Source: Formicarius rufipectus (lineage: Eukaryota; Chordata; Aves; Passeriformes; Formicariidae). From it: a DNA stretch of 64,000 bases. The stretch lies in contig VXAU01001336.1 of the NCBI GenBank assembly GCA_013399695.1, forward strand, positions 248,001 through 312,000, read 5' to 3'. Shown piece after piece: positions 37,040-46,609 of this stretch. The position numbers and the translations under genes were made by a program. The notes below the pieces were generated by a model. It did not search any database. It saw only the letters and a program-made list of their open reading frames with translations, and had not been told where the DNA came from. How positions within the stretch are numbered: the first letter of the stretch is position 1; each line of letters opens with the position of its first letter.

Positions 37040-38288
37040 CCGGTCAAAAATAGAAAACTTTATTGAAGTTAATCCAACAGGGCAGTTGAGCTCAGCCCAC
37101 GGCAGGAGCCCAGCCTGCCGCTCACCGGGGTACAAAGAAGGGAGCAGGGGTCTCCATAGGGCCCAGTGGGTACAGCATGGGGGGTGTGGGTGCTCCTCAC
37201 ACTCGGGGCCCCAGGAAGAAGGCAAAGCCACAGGCACTCACTCTCCCTCTCCCTCCCTAGCTAGTTAAGGACAAGGCTGTTAGGTGCCAAAGCAGAAAAA
37301 CGTGGTGCAAGCTAACTGGCCAGACAGCCCAAGAAAGAGGGTCCTGCAAGCTCCGTGCTCACCCCACAACCTCCCAGGACAGCTCCAAGCTCTAGTGCAC
37401 ACCAGCGAGCAGCCCTTCCCTGCTCACAGCCACAACCTGCCTCCGCCCTGCCCCACACGCAGCAGAACGTGCCGGCTACACCAAGAGCAGTGACCCGACC
37501 GCAGCAGAGACCCCAGTGCCCCACTCCCCCAGCCCCGAGCACGACCCCCAGCCCCGGAACACCGACGGACCCGTGCCTGTGTCGCCGGGAGTTGCTCTCC
37601 CACCCTGCAGAGCCCCAGCTCCGGGCTCAATGCTTGCGCTAAGGAAGCCTGGCTTTCACCGCACCGGCTATGGCAGACGGCCCAAGCCTGGGGGAAGCCA
37701 AAGCCTGAGCCTGGGAAAAAGGCAGAGCTTTGCTCCTCCACCCAGCCCCACCTGCCCAGGCAGCCGCAGTGGGTGCTGAACTCCCTCTGAGGCACCTTGG
37801 CACAGGGGTGGTGGAAGGGTCAGCCACACCAGCAGAGCTGGGTTGGCAACAGAGAGGCCTGTGCCTTCCTTGCTGCTCCCAGGACCAGGGAAGGGGTGGA
37901 AACTGGCTGCCCAGAGCTGTGGCAGGAGCAAGACCAGCCCCTCCTCCCCATGAGCCAGCCCAAGCAGAGAGGTGGATGGGAGGGTGGGCATCGCCCTCCT
38001 CGGTGCTCTTAGAGCTGGTCCCCAAAGGGGACACGGGCAGGTGGGATTCCCTCCCCCGAGCCCCACATGCAGAGGCACACACATGCAGCGCCCTTCAACT
38101 ACCGTCACCCAGGCAGCGCCACCAGGACCCAGCCCCGGGCACTCTGACAAGGGCTTCGACAGTTTTTGGCCTCTCCCCCACCACCCCAACCCCTCCCTGC
38201 CCCATGACCAGGCTCCATGGCTCGGCTCCGGGGTAGTCCTCTGCCAGCCCCCGGGGCCACGCATGCAGGGCTGGGGGCCAGTCCACGC
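37040..38288 (-). other. PCDH1: predicted 3' UTR of the short PCDH1 isoform
   Basis: Follows the in-frame stop at 38289-38291 on the minus strand. About 1.25 kb of GC-rich sequence free of CR1 lies between this stop and the first poly(A) hexamer. I saw no earlier AATAAA or ATTAAA on the minus strand. The region is spliced out as intron in the long isoform. Frames crossing it on either strand are not supported as genes. Confidence 0.6.
37059..37064 (-). terminator. PCDH1: poly(A) signal AATAAA for the short PCDH1 isoform
   Basis: The minus strand reads TTCAATAAAGTTTTC, a canonical hexamer. Directly downstream is a T/GT-rich run (TATTTTTGACCGGTTGTGC), as expected for a cleavage stimulation element, so cleavage near 37040 is plausible. 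This would be intronic polyadenylation producing the truncated cytoplasmic tail. Confidence 0.6.
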
Positions 38289-40559
38289 TCACTCCCACAC
38301 CTCTGTCCAGATGGCGCCCCGGTGCAGCGGGGGGGCCGCTGCCGGCCTCAGGATGAGCTCTCCTACCTGCTTGTTGGTGTATTTCTGGGGATTGGTGCGG
38401 TAGCTGTAGTCCGAGTACTGCTCGGAGCCCGTCGAGTTGTTGTCCCCGGTGCCAACAAAGGTGTTGGTGGCCGGCAGGTCCTGCACCACTTGGTGCTTCT
38501 TGGAGGCAGAGGGTGACTGAGGCTGCAGCTGGATGGAGGGCAGCGGTGAGTTGGAGCGGTAGTGGCGACCCAGGTCTGGGCTGCCTGGTGGGTAGTTGAG
38601 GGGCAGGTGGATTCGGGGGCTGTCGCTGACGGAGTCGTTCATGAGGTTGAACTTGAGAGATTTCTGCAGCCCTGTCTCCTCCTCATCCTCCGTGGGCTTG
38701 GGCGGCTTCGGAGACTTGCTCTTCTTCACCTTGTTCTTACTCTTACCACTCTTGCTGGCCTGCTTGGGTGCATACAGGTCCTTGGTCTCCTTCTTGCCTG
38801 CCTGGTAGCCGCTCTTGGCCTCCCGCTGCCGGCAGTAGCGCACCAGGATGACCAGCACGATGACCAGGGTGACAGCCACGATGCCGGCGATGACTCCAAA
38901 GAGGATGTTGCTTCGCTGTTTGCTGCGCTCGTACTCGGGGTCCCCGGCAATGTCTATGTCGAGGGGGGTGTCCAGGCTGTGCCCCACCAGCGTGTCCAGC
39001 AGCGTGCGGTTGGCCAGCGTCTCGTTGACGTAGAAGTGCACCAGCGCCGTGCCGTGCCGCGAGGGCTTGCCCTTGTCGTTGACACGCACTACCAAGCGGT
39101 GCAGGCCGTGGTGCTTGCGCAGGATTTCCTTCTCCAGGGTGATGTCTCCGCTCTGCGGGGAGATCTGGAAGAGCTCGAAGGGGTTTCCTCCTGTGATGCT
39201 GTAGATCAGCTCTGCGTTGACGCCAGAGTCAATGTCCTCCGCCTTGACCTTGCTCACCTGCTGGCCAGGGCTGGTGTGGGGCAGGATGTGTTTGTAGGTG
39301 GCATTGGAGGGTGAAGTGATGAAGGGGGCATTATCATTCTCATCTAAGACGTTGATGGTCACCCCCACGTAGGCAGACCTGGGAGGATCCCCACCGTCCA
39401 CTGCCTTGAGTCGGAAGGTGTATGTGCTCTGCTGCTCCCGGTCAAAAGAGATGCTGGAGAGGATGGTGCCAGTGCCATTTTGGATTACAAAATCCCCATT
39501 GTCTTGCTCCACAGACAACTGGATACGGGCATTTTCTCCTTTGTCAGCATCGATCACCGTCACCATGCCCACAGGGCTGAGGGGTGGCATGTTCTCCATC
39601 ACTGAAAAGTTGTAGCCACTCAGCATGAACTTGGGGTCGTTGTCATTCCTGTCCATGACATTGATGGCCACAGACGCTGTGCCCTTCAGGCTGGGGCTGC
39701 CCTTATCTGCTGCCACCACCAGGAACTCGTAGCGTTCCCGCTGTTCTCGGTCCAGCACTGCCTTCACCCGGATCTCCCCAGAGTCGGGGTCGATGGTGAA
39801 GGAGCCCTTGGAGGCGGGGTCTGTCACCAGGGAATAAACCAGCTTGGCATTGGAGCCACTGTCAGCATCGGTGGCACTCACCTCCATCACCAGGTCATCG
39901 GGCTCATTGTTCTCGGGGAAGGCCACCTCAGTGAAGCTCTGGCTGAAGACAGGTGCATTGTCATTCACGTCCACCACCTGCACCTTCAAAGAGTTGGTGC
40001 TGGAGAGGGGCGGGTTCCCCGAGTCCACTGCCACAATTTCAATAGTGTATTCCTTCACTGACTCATAGTCCAGCGGCGTGGTGGTCTGCAGGAAGTACTT
40101 CTTCTTGCTGTCACTCCCCGTCTCACTAGCCTGCCGCAGCTGGAATGGGACATCACCAGCCACCACACAGGTCACCACAGCATTTTCACCCTCATCTCGG
40201 TCAGACACCTGCACCAGAGCCACTGCTGTCTCTACTGGCACGTCCTCCGAGATGTTGGCCATGCCATCCTGGTGGGTGACCAGCCCTATGCCTCGTATCT
40301 CTATGGACGGCGCGTTGTCGTTCATGTCCTTGATGGTGACCACCACCTGCGTGCGGGCGGTCTTGGGGTTGGCGCCCTTGTCCTTGGCCATGACGGAGAA
40401 CTTGAGGGTGCCGACGTCCTCGCGGTCGATGGGCCCCTGCACGGTGATGAGCCCTGTGGCGCGGTCCAGGCGCAGCAGCCGCCGCACCATGTCCGAGGCT
40501 TGGTGGAAGGAGTAGTCGATTTCGGCGTTGGCGCCCTGGTCCGAGTCATTGGCTTTCAC
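38289..40559 (-). CDS. PCDH1: PCDH1 exon 3: EC3-EC7, transmembrane, CM1/CM2; short-isoform end
   Basis: The main exon of protocadherin-1. It opens in phase 0 after the acceptor CCGTCCAACAG and reads VKANDSDQGANAEIDY. Residues 267-997 continue the ectodomain with cadherin linkers at DMNDNAP (~345), DVNDNAP (~464), DRNDNDP (~569) and DENDNAP (~672). A ~23-residue membrane helix follows at about 817-839 (NILFGVIAGIVAVTLVIVLV...), then RYCRQREAK, a Lys-rich stretch, CM1 (LPLNYPPGSPDLGRHYRSN) and CM2 (SKKHQVVQDLPATNTFVGTG). In the long isoform it ends at 38367 with CAG|GTAGGAG. Reading through this donor adds 25 residues ending GAIWTEVWE and a TGA at 38289-38291, giving 1022 residues. Mammalian PCDH1 also has a short form (about 1060 residues) with the same GAIWTEVWE ending. 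Confidence 0.97.
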   Translation of the reverse strand: MKANDSDQGANAEIDYSFHQASDMVRRLLRLDRATGLITVQGPIDREDVGTLKFSVMAKDKGANPKTARTQVVVTIKDMNDNAPSIEIRGIGLVTHQDGMANISEDVPVETAVALVQVSDRDEGENAVVTCVVAGDVPFQLRQASETGSDSKKKYFLQTTTPLDYESVKEYTIEIVAVDSGNPPLSSTNSLKVQVVDVNDNAPVFSQSFTEVAFPENNEPDDLVMEVSATDADSGSNAKLVYSLVTDPASKGSFTIDPDSGEIRVKAVLDREQRERYEFLVVAADKGSPSLKGTASVAINVMDRNDNDPKFMLSGYNFSVMENMPPLSPVGMVTVIDADKGENARIQLSVEQDNGDFVIQNGTGTILSSISFDREQQSTYTFRLKAVDGGDPPRSAYVGVTINVLDENDNAPFITSPSNATYKHILPHTSPGQQVSKVKAEDIDSGVNAELIYSITGGNPFELFQISPQSGDITLEKEILRKHHGLHRLVVRVNDKGKPSRHGTALVHFYVNETLANRTLLDTLVGHSLDTPLDIDIAGDPEYERSKQRSNILFGVIAGIVAVTLVIVLVILVRYCRQREAKSGYQAGKKETKDLYAPKQASKSGKSKNKVKKSKSPKPPKPTEDEEETGLQKSLKFNLMNDSVSDSPRIHLPLNYPPGSPDLGRHYRSNSPLPSIQLQPQSPSASKKHQVVQDLPATNTFVGTGDNNSTGSEQYSDYSYRTNPQKYTNKQVGELILRPAAAPPLHRGAIWTEVWE

Positions 40560-42124
40560 CTGTTGGACGGAGGGATAAATGGTGAGCAGGAGGGCCAGGT
40601 GGAGCGAGCCCCTCCGCAAACCCCCATGGCCTTCCCTGGGTATGGCCAGGGGGGAAAAACCAGGATTTCCTCTTCTAGGGCCAAGGACTGCGGGGCAAAG
40701 AGCCTGGGACCGGCAGAGCAGCTGGGAGCCGCCCTCCAGCACATGGAGGCTTTTTCTTGCTGTTCTGGTGAAACCGGCTGGGCCGGTTGGCTGTGCTCCC
40801 TTTCCAGCCAGCTCCAGCACGCAGGGAATCCTCGGGAACTGTGCCGCTGAGACCCAGCCAGCACTGGGGAGGGACCTCTCCAGCTGTGCCCCCAAGGAGG
40901 GGCTCAAGCATCTGTCTGGCTGAGGCGAGGATGAGGAGGAAGGCAACGATGTGTGGAGCTGCAGCAGCTCCATCCCAGCATCCAGGGATGCAGCCAATGG
41001 GGTCTGGGGCTGCCTAAGCTCTGCACAGCACCGTCCATCCTTGCCCACCTGTCAGGGGCTCTGCATTCCCATAAACCTGCCTCTATGCCTATTATTTGCT
41101 TTCTAAAGAAGATGAGGTTTGTCTAACATTTGCCTCCCTAATTGGCTCTCTGAGCAGCCTCTTCTCTGCACCATTTGCTGCTCTGCCGTTATCTTGCTCA
41201 GCAGATTTCGATGGAGAACGAAAGTTGTTAAATGTAAATTCCACCTTTTACCTCCACTCACAAAACAGGCGGAAGTCATTTTCCCCCTGAAAGATAAAAG
41301 CTGAGCAATGGCAGCAGCAGCGTCTCAGCCCATTCTCCTCCCGGCCATGCAGCTCCCTTATCTGCTTCCAACTTCCATTCTCTTAACAGTGAAAAATGAA
41401 TTCTTAAAAAATTCACATCAGAATTAGCAGGCAGATGAGAGCTGGCCGCGCTCCGCTTATTAAGATGGCAGCTGCTGATAAACAGATGTCGACTACTATC
41501 ATCTCAATGCCCCCTCCAAGCCAAATCCTCCAAGATCCAGCCCCCTGGGCTCCCTGGGCCAGTTTGCACCGCTGCCTGAGTCAGGGCAGAGTCCCTGCTC
41601 CCTACAGACAGCAAAGGCACCCCCGGAGCCATGGGCAGCCCCCCTATACAGGCAGCAGAGATGCTGCCTGCCCTCCATCTCCTGTGCGAGCCTGAGTCTC
41701 CATGGAGCAGCCAAGGGAATGCAACTTATGAAAGGGTCTATGTCTTGTCTGGGGGCAGCATTGAGACTGGTCTGGCCTGAAGCCAGAGTCCCCATGGACC
41801 TCGGGTCCCAGCCCTCTGAGTAACCTGGCTCCCTGCTCCCGCACACCCGCCCACCCTGCTGCCACCTCTCAGCCATGTCCTGCAGCCCCCGCTCCGGATG
41901 CACCCTCCTGCACATCCTCTCCAACCTTATTGAAGCAGATGTGACATCCCAGAGACCTGCCTGCCCGCTGGCCCCAGGCAACACTGTGGGTTCCTCTGTC
42001 CAACCCTCCCTTCTCCCCAGAGGAAGCAGGGCAGCGAGCAGCCATATCAATGCTTCCCAAGTTGTCGCTGCTGCCACCAGGTAGGAGGGGAGCTTGGGAG
42101 GAGAAGAAAGCCCCCCCCACTCAC
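40560..42124 (-). other. PCDH1: PCDH1 intron between exons 2 and 3
   Basis: 1565 bp, from the donor CTCCAG|GTGAGT (42119-42124) to the acceptor AACAG|GTGAAAG (40559/40560). It has no CR1 or long tandem repeat. An open minus-strand frame continues from the intron into exon 3 from about 41048, but it crosses the acceptor and lacks a cadherin-like sequence, so it is not taken as coding. The middle third contains a candidate regulatory block. Confidence 0.9.
41083..41500. promoter_or_regulatory. candidate GATA-rich enhancer in PCDH1 intron 2
   Basis: AT-richer than the surrounding coding and intron DNA and free of repeats. GATA-type cores occur at 41189-41194 (TTATCT), 41292-41297 (AGATAA), 41358-41363 (TTATCT) and 41476-41481 (TGATAA), the last with a CAGATG E-box two bases away. 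Homeodomain-like CTAATTGG, GAATTAGC and CTTATTAAG are interspersed. Intronic placement between two PCDH1 coding exons makes a PCDH1 enhancer possible, but this is inference. Confidence 0.35.
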
Positions 42125-42922
42125 CTGGAGGACAGAGTGCCCCACGGGGCTGTTTTCGGAGAGCTCTGCCTCGTACAAAGCCTTCTCAAACTTGGGTGCA
42201 TTGTCGTTCATGTCCAGGATGGTGATGCGAAGCAGGGCACTGCTGGCCCGTGGTGGGTTGCCCCCGTCCTGCACCTTGATGGTCAGATCGTAGGAGTCCC
42301 ACTGCTCCCGGTCCAGGTTCCCCATGACAATCAGCTGTGGCTGCTTCTCCTCCTGATCCTCGGCCACCTGCAGCCCAAAGAGCTCCTGTGCCTCCGGACC
42401 AGCCGCCAGCTCGTAGGAGGCAACGCCGTTGGAGCCCGAGTCCCGGTCCATGGCCAGGGGGATGGGGAAGAGCGTCCCAATGTTGGTGTTTTCGGGGATG
42501 GAGAGGGTGAGAACAGGCGAGGCAAAGTTGGGGGTGTTGTCATTGATGTCGAGCACCTCTATCTGCCCCTCAAGCAGGCGTGGGCTGTTGTTCAGGATCA
42601 GGTCAGTGATGGACACTTCAAACTCCAGGTAGCAGGGCTCTCCGGGCAGGAGGTGCTGGCACTCGCGCAAGCTCTCCCGGTCGATGGAGGTCTCTGTGGT
42701 GTAGATGTCCCCAGTCTTGCCATCCACACGTAGGTACGGGGCCCCCACTTCCAGCTTGTAGAGGTGCCCCACATCTGGGAAGCCATAGTCGGAGGCCAGG
42801 CTCCCTATGAGGGTGTTGGGGGGTTGTTCCTCCGGCACTTTGTAGACCACACGCATCCCAGAGACCAGGGCAGGGAGCTGGAAGAGGAGCCACAGGCCCA
42901 GGCAGGATGCCAGTGGGTTCAT
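42125..42922 (-). CDS. PCDH1: PCDH1 exon 2: start codon, signal peptide, EC1, EC2, start of EC3
   Basis: 266 codons, ending in phase 0 at CTCCAG|GTGAGT. The start is the ATG at 42922-42920, chosen because a hydrophobic signal peptide (about residues 1-22: MNPLASCLGLWLLFQLPALV...) directly precedes the mature EC1 start RVVYKVPEEQPPNTLIGSL. Cadherin linkers are DINDNTP (~125-131) and DMNDNAP (~237-243), and calcium-site LDRE/IDRE and DRD motifs are present. EC3 starts with FEKALYEAELSEN. A further ATG at 42958 lies in the polypyrimidine tract of the upstream intron and is unlikely to be used. The acceptor is CTCCTCCAG (exon from 42939) or, 11 nt on, CCCTGCAG (from 42928). Mammalian PCDH1 has a longer leader than this one. 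Confidence 0.96.
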
Positions 42923-43419
42923 CCTGCACTGCAGGGGAGCTGGAGGAGACACAGACACCGGAGGTTAGGGATTGCTCTGCCCCAGCCCACTTCCCTGGCA
43001 CATCCTTCTGGGTGCACCCACTCTGCCATGTGGGACTGCACATGGTCCTGGCACAGCCCCCGACGGAAGGGGCTGCAGGAGCTGGGCCAGCCGTGGGGTC
43101 CTGGCAGCCTCCACCATCCAGTGCCCCAAAGGACCAGTCCCAGCTTGCAAAGTTCCTGCACCACCCTGCTGGAGTGAGCAACCCAGTCATTGAAACCTCA
43201 GCCCTGGCTTCCTCCAAGGGACAGGAAGCCACTCCTGCCACTGTCCACCCTCTTCGTCACCACACAAACTGTAATTAGACCCATCTAGGCACACTAACAG
43301 GGTGGACTGCAGGCAGTCTGATGCCAGCAACCCGATGGGAGCCGGCCAGGCTCAGAAACAGCTCCTCACCACCCAAACACAGGACCATTGTGTGCCACCA
43401 GTGGAGGGGCACTGCCTGC

Positions 43420-44060
43420 CACGCACAGCAGGGACACACAGACACTGCACGCAGCTGCCAGCACTGTAGAAACAGGAGCACCAAACAGGGAGCTCTGACT
43501 GCTCTGCAGGAATGCAGGCCTGACACCCACCCAGCACTGCAGGGACACAGTGCACTGCTGGGATGCAAAACTGCCACCCCTCCATCACTGCAGGGACATG
43601 AGACACTGAAGGGAGGCAGGATTGCCACCCAGCTGCCACTGCAGGGACATGGGACACTGCAGGGACGACATCCGTCCGTCCATCCATCCATCCATCCATC
43701 CATCCATCCATCCATCCATCCATCCATCCATCCATCACTGCAGGGACGTGGGACACTGACTGCAGGGACATGGGGCACTGCAGGACTGCCACCCATCCCT
43801 CACTGCAGGCTGCAGGGCACTGCCTGCACAGCACCTCTCCATCACTGCAGGGATATGGGGCACTGCAGGACTGCCACCCATCCCTCACTGCAGGACACAG
43901 GCACTGCCATGGCAGGGACAGAGCAGCGCTGCTCTCACTGCACTGCCAGCACTGCCAGCCTCACTCTTCGAGGCACAAAGGTACCACCCACTCAGCACTG
44001 CAGGGATGCAGGAGCCCCATGCATCACCAATCCTGCACTGCATACAGGACACTGCCACCC
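43420..44060. repeat. degenerate ~60-bp minisatellite
   Basis: Repeated units built from CACTGCAGGGACATGGGACA, then a G/C-rich bridge and GACTGCCACCCATCC, spaced about 60 bp. At least eight copies can be followed, with decay towards 44400. It creates a 430-codon plus-strand frame of no biological meaning. Confidence 0.8.
43673..43736. repeat. (CATC)n tetranucleotide repeat
   Basis: Two CGTC units followed by 14 CATC units, inserted in one copy of the ~60-bp minisatellite. Probably length-polymorphic. Confidence 0.97.
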
Positions 44061-45489
44061 CCCAGTGCCCCTGGCAGTCAGAGGGACACCAATCCCCTGC
44101 CCACTCTGTGCTGCAGTGCAGGCAGCCCCCAGGGGCAGCCCCCCGGAGCAGCGGCACTGCACAGCCCCGGCACACTGCAGGCACGGCATCCCCCCTCGCT
44201 GCACAGTCACTAGGCAACCCCACACCCTGCGCCAGCAGATACTGTTCCCTTCGCTCACTGCAGACACACTGTTCCTTCCCATTCCCTCCCACTCCAGTCT
44301 GGGACACTGCGTGCACACACTGGGTGCCCACCCTGTGCTAATGCCCACCCTGCGCTGCCCCCCTGCATTGCAGAGACACTCGCTGCACTGCAGACACCCC
44401 ATCACTGCAGCCTCCTCCCTGTCCCCACACGCTGCCCAGGCAGTGCAGGTTATCACCAGCCCCACAGCCCCTCTTGTGCCAAGCCACATGCCCTGTCACC
44501 AAGCCTCTGCCTGGTGCTGTGCTTGGCCATCCGCTTTCCTGGCCCCTGCTTTGTATTCTGGGAACACACCTTTGTCCTCCAGGGTACAGGTGTACTGGCA
44601 CAGCTATGGCTGAGATGTGAGCATGAAGGGATGCAGCCCAGCTCACCAGCACCCAAAACCACAGTGGCTGGGTGCCCTAAAATCAACAGCCACAAACATC
44701 TGCCAAGGCCCCACAGCATCAACTCTCTCTCCTTGCTCCCATCACTCCCTCTCTCCATACTCTGCATCTAGTCTGTGGGATAAGCGAGTGCTCCATCACC
44801 ATCTCTCCTCCATGGTGTCACACAGAAAGTGCCTATTTGCTGGTTACCCTGGCACTGTACAGAACATGAACAAGTGGAGCATCCTGCACTGTCCACACTG
44901 GCACTTCCCACAAGCCAGCAGCTCCTGATCCCTCCACCCCTCTCCTTCGCCATGGACAAGTGACACGAAAGAGAGGAGCTCTCCCTCCGCAGGTGACAAC
45001 ACATTTCTGTGTCTGGAGATTAAACTGTGGCCCTGAAGAGCTGAGCTTGACTCTGCTCCCTTATCCTGTCACATCCTTTGAGCAGAGAAGAGGCATTCCC
45101 ACCTGGTTGAGGCCATGCAGAACTGGCCCCACCAGCGCTGTGTGCAGCTACCAGGGATTTACGTCTCCAGGAGGAAGGGAAGAGGAGAGCAAGACCTCTT
45201 CCATGCCTGGAGCAGGCTGAGGATGGAGGAGGCAAGAAGCTGAGCAGAACCACAACACATCTCCACACCAACACAGGCAATGAGCATTTGTGCACACGTG
45301 TGTGTGCACTGTGAGCATTTGGGGCGGCTGTGCACCCACCCAGAGCACGGCTGTGTCTGCAGGGGAAGCAGACATGCCACACATACACTAGCAGGGTGTG
45401 ACGTGCACTAGCAGGGTGTGGAGAGGTGCCACATGGCAAGGAGGACACCTGTGCCTGCCCCGGGACTGGGCACAGGGGTGAGTCCGTGT

Positions 45490-45660
45490 CCCTGCCCCCA
45501 GCACACGTGTGCGTGCGCCGTGCAACGCGTGTGCTTGTGCGGGGGCCGTGCGTGCGCGTGTCCCTGTCCCCGCCGGGTGTGTGTCTGTGTGATGTCACCC
45601 TGTGTGGGAGCACTTGAGTGTGCACAGCCCGGCTGGGTCACACACACGTCTGTCCATACC
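45490..45660. repeat. GT/CG-rich alternating purine-pyrimidine stretch
   Basis: Long runs of GTGTGCGTGCGC-type and TGTGTGTCTGTG-type sequence with few breaks, between 45498 and 45660. A 20-bp direct duplication (CACTAGCAGGGTGTGACGTG) lies just before it, near 45388. The composition favours Z-DNA. Confidence 0.7.
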
Positions 45661-46293
45661 CAGGGTGTGCACTCACATCAGACCCTGCCACGTCCACCTG
45701 CCTCCATGTGGCGAACCCGCACGAAGCTTCATCACCCCGTACCCTGTGCTCCCTTTGGAGATGGCTGTGCAGAGAGGACAGGGGAGATGGGCAGCCCCAG
45801 CTGTTGGGAAGGGGCTCCCAGAGGATGCTGTGGCTGGGAGAGGCACTTGCACCCACCACCGACTGTTTGCACAAGGCTGTTTGCGCTGGGCTGGGCCGGG
45901 CTGTGGCTGCCGATGACGTAGCACCGTCCTGACTAAGCCTTGGTGTGAGGTGAAAGATCGCAGGTAAAGGGGAAAGTCTCAATGCAGTGTGATGTCTCAC
46001 ATGGCTCTGAGCGAGGCAGGAGGGAGTGCCAGCCCGGGGGAGGAAGGGTGTCACCCAAAGGTGCCCAGCACTCACGCCTTCGGCTTCAAAAATGGGGTTG
46101 GAGTCTGAACCCAAGCCTCATTCCTGCAGGTGAAGGAACCCTCCAAAGCAGGGAGGCTGGAGGAGAGGAGCTGGGAACCTGAGCGGGACTGCCTGCGGAC
46201 ATGAGGGGCCCTGGGTTCGGCAGGGTGAGGAATCCTGCTCGGCACCCAGGGGTGCGAATGACACAGCACAGACATGAGAGCTCAGAGCTGGGT

Positions 46294-46322
46294 GTGAGGA
46301 GGAGGAGGAGAAGGAGGAGGAA
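46294..46322. repeat. (GGA)n purine run
   Basis: GAGGAGGAGGAGGAGAAGG followed by AGGAGGAAG. A short homopurine trinucleotide repeat in intron 1. Confidence 0.85.
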
Positions 46323-46585
46323 GCCTCCACCACCGGGGAAAAGCACATCTGTGCAGGAGACAGAGGCTTCCCAGGGGCCAGTCCAAGGAATCAGGCTATT
46401 TTCCCATGGGATCTAAGGACCATCCCACACTTTCTTCTTTGGTGCCAGGCACCTTTTTCCAACCTGCTGGCAGAGCACAGAGTACTTAAAAATAAAAACC
46501 CCTCCCAAAACAACTATTCCTACACACACACAATTCTCCCTACGGGGAGAGTGTGAGAGAGACTGAACCACATGAGAGAGGCGTT

Positions 46586-46609
46586 AGTCATGCTGCTTAA
46601 TGCATGACT
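46586..46609. promoter_or_regulatory. perfect 8-bp inverted repeat in an AT-rich intron-1 block
   Basis: AGTCATGC (46586-46593), spacer TGCTTAAT, then GCATGACT (46602-46609). The arms are exact reverse complements. The surrounding 46470-46720 is AT-richer and repeat-free compared with its flanks. It could be a dimeric transcription-factor site. No factor is assigned with confidence. Confidence 0.3.

Larger units (their letters stand above)
21156..38366 (-). other. PCDH1: PCDH1 intron between exons 3 and 4 (17.2 kb)
   Basis: Bounded by the donor CAG|GTAGGAG (minus strand, 38361-38369) and the acceptor CTCCAG|TTACC at 21155/21156. It holds CR1 copies at 22.2, 23.35, 24.6, 25.0, 26.9 and 32.1 kb, a CTGTACCATCCCC minisatellite at 33.7 kb, a (TG)n run at 36.7 kb, and the alternative 3' UTR of the short isoform at its 5' end. 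The stretches 21156-22194, 25233-26937, 27158-32082 and 33897-37039 hold no recognisable gene. 25770-26060 is AT-rich and may be another very old LINE relic. Confidence 0.85.

Noticed and set aside
38562..39314. 250-codon plus-strand frame over PCDH1 exon 3
   Set aside because: Lies exactly antisense to strongly conserved cadherin coding sequence. Composition-driven shadow with no domain or promoter.
40560..41048. In-frame minus-strand extension upstream of exon 3
   Set aside because: Crosses the intron 2 acceptor. The peptide has no cadherin similarity, whereas exon 2 joins exon 3 exactly at the expected protein position.
42050..42733. 227-codon plus-strand frame over PCDH1 exon 2
   Set aside because: Antisense shadow of EC1/EC2 coding sequence.
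43321..44613. 430-codon plus-strand frame
   Set aside because: Generated by the ~60-bp minisatellite and (CATC)n. Repetitive C/H/T/P-rich sequence without a domain.
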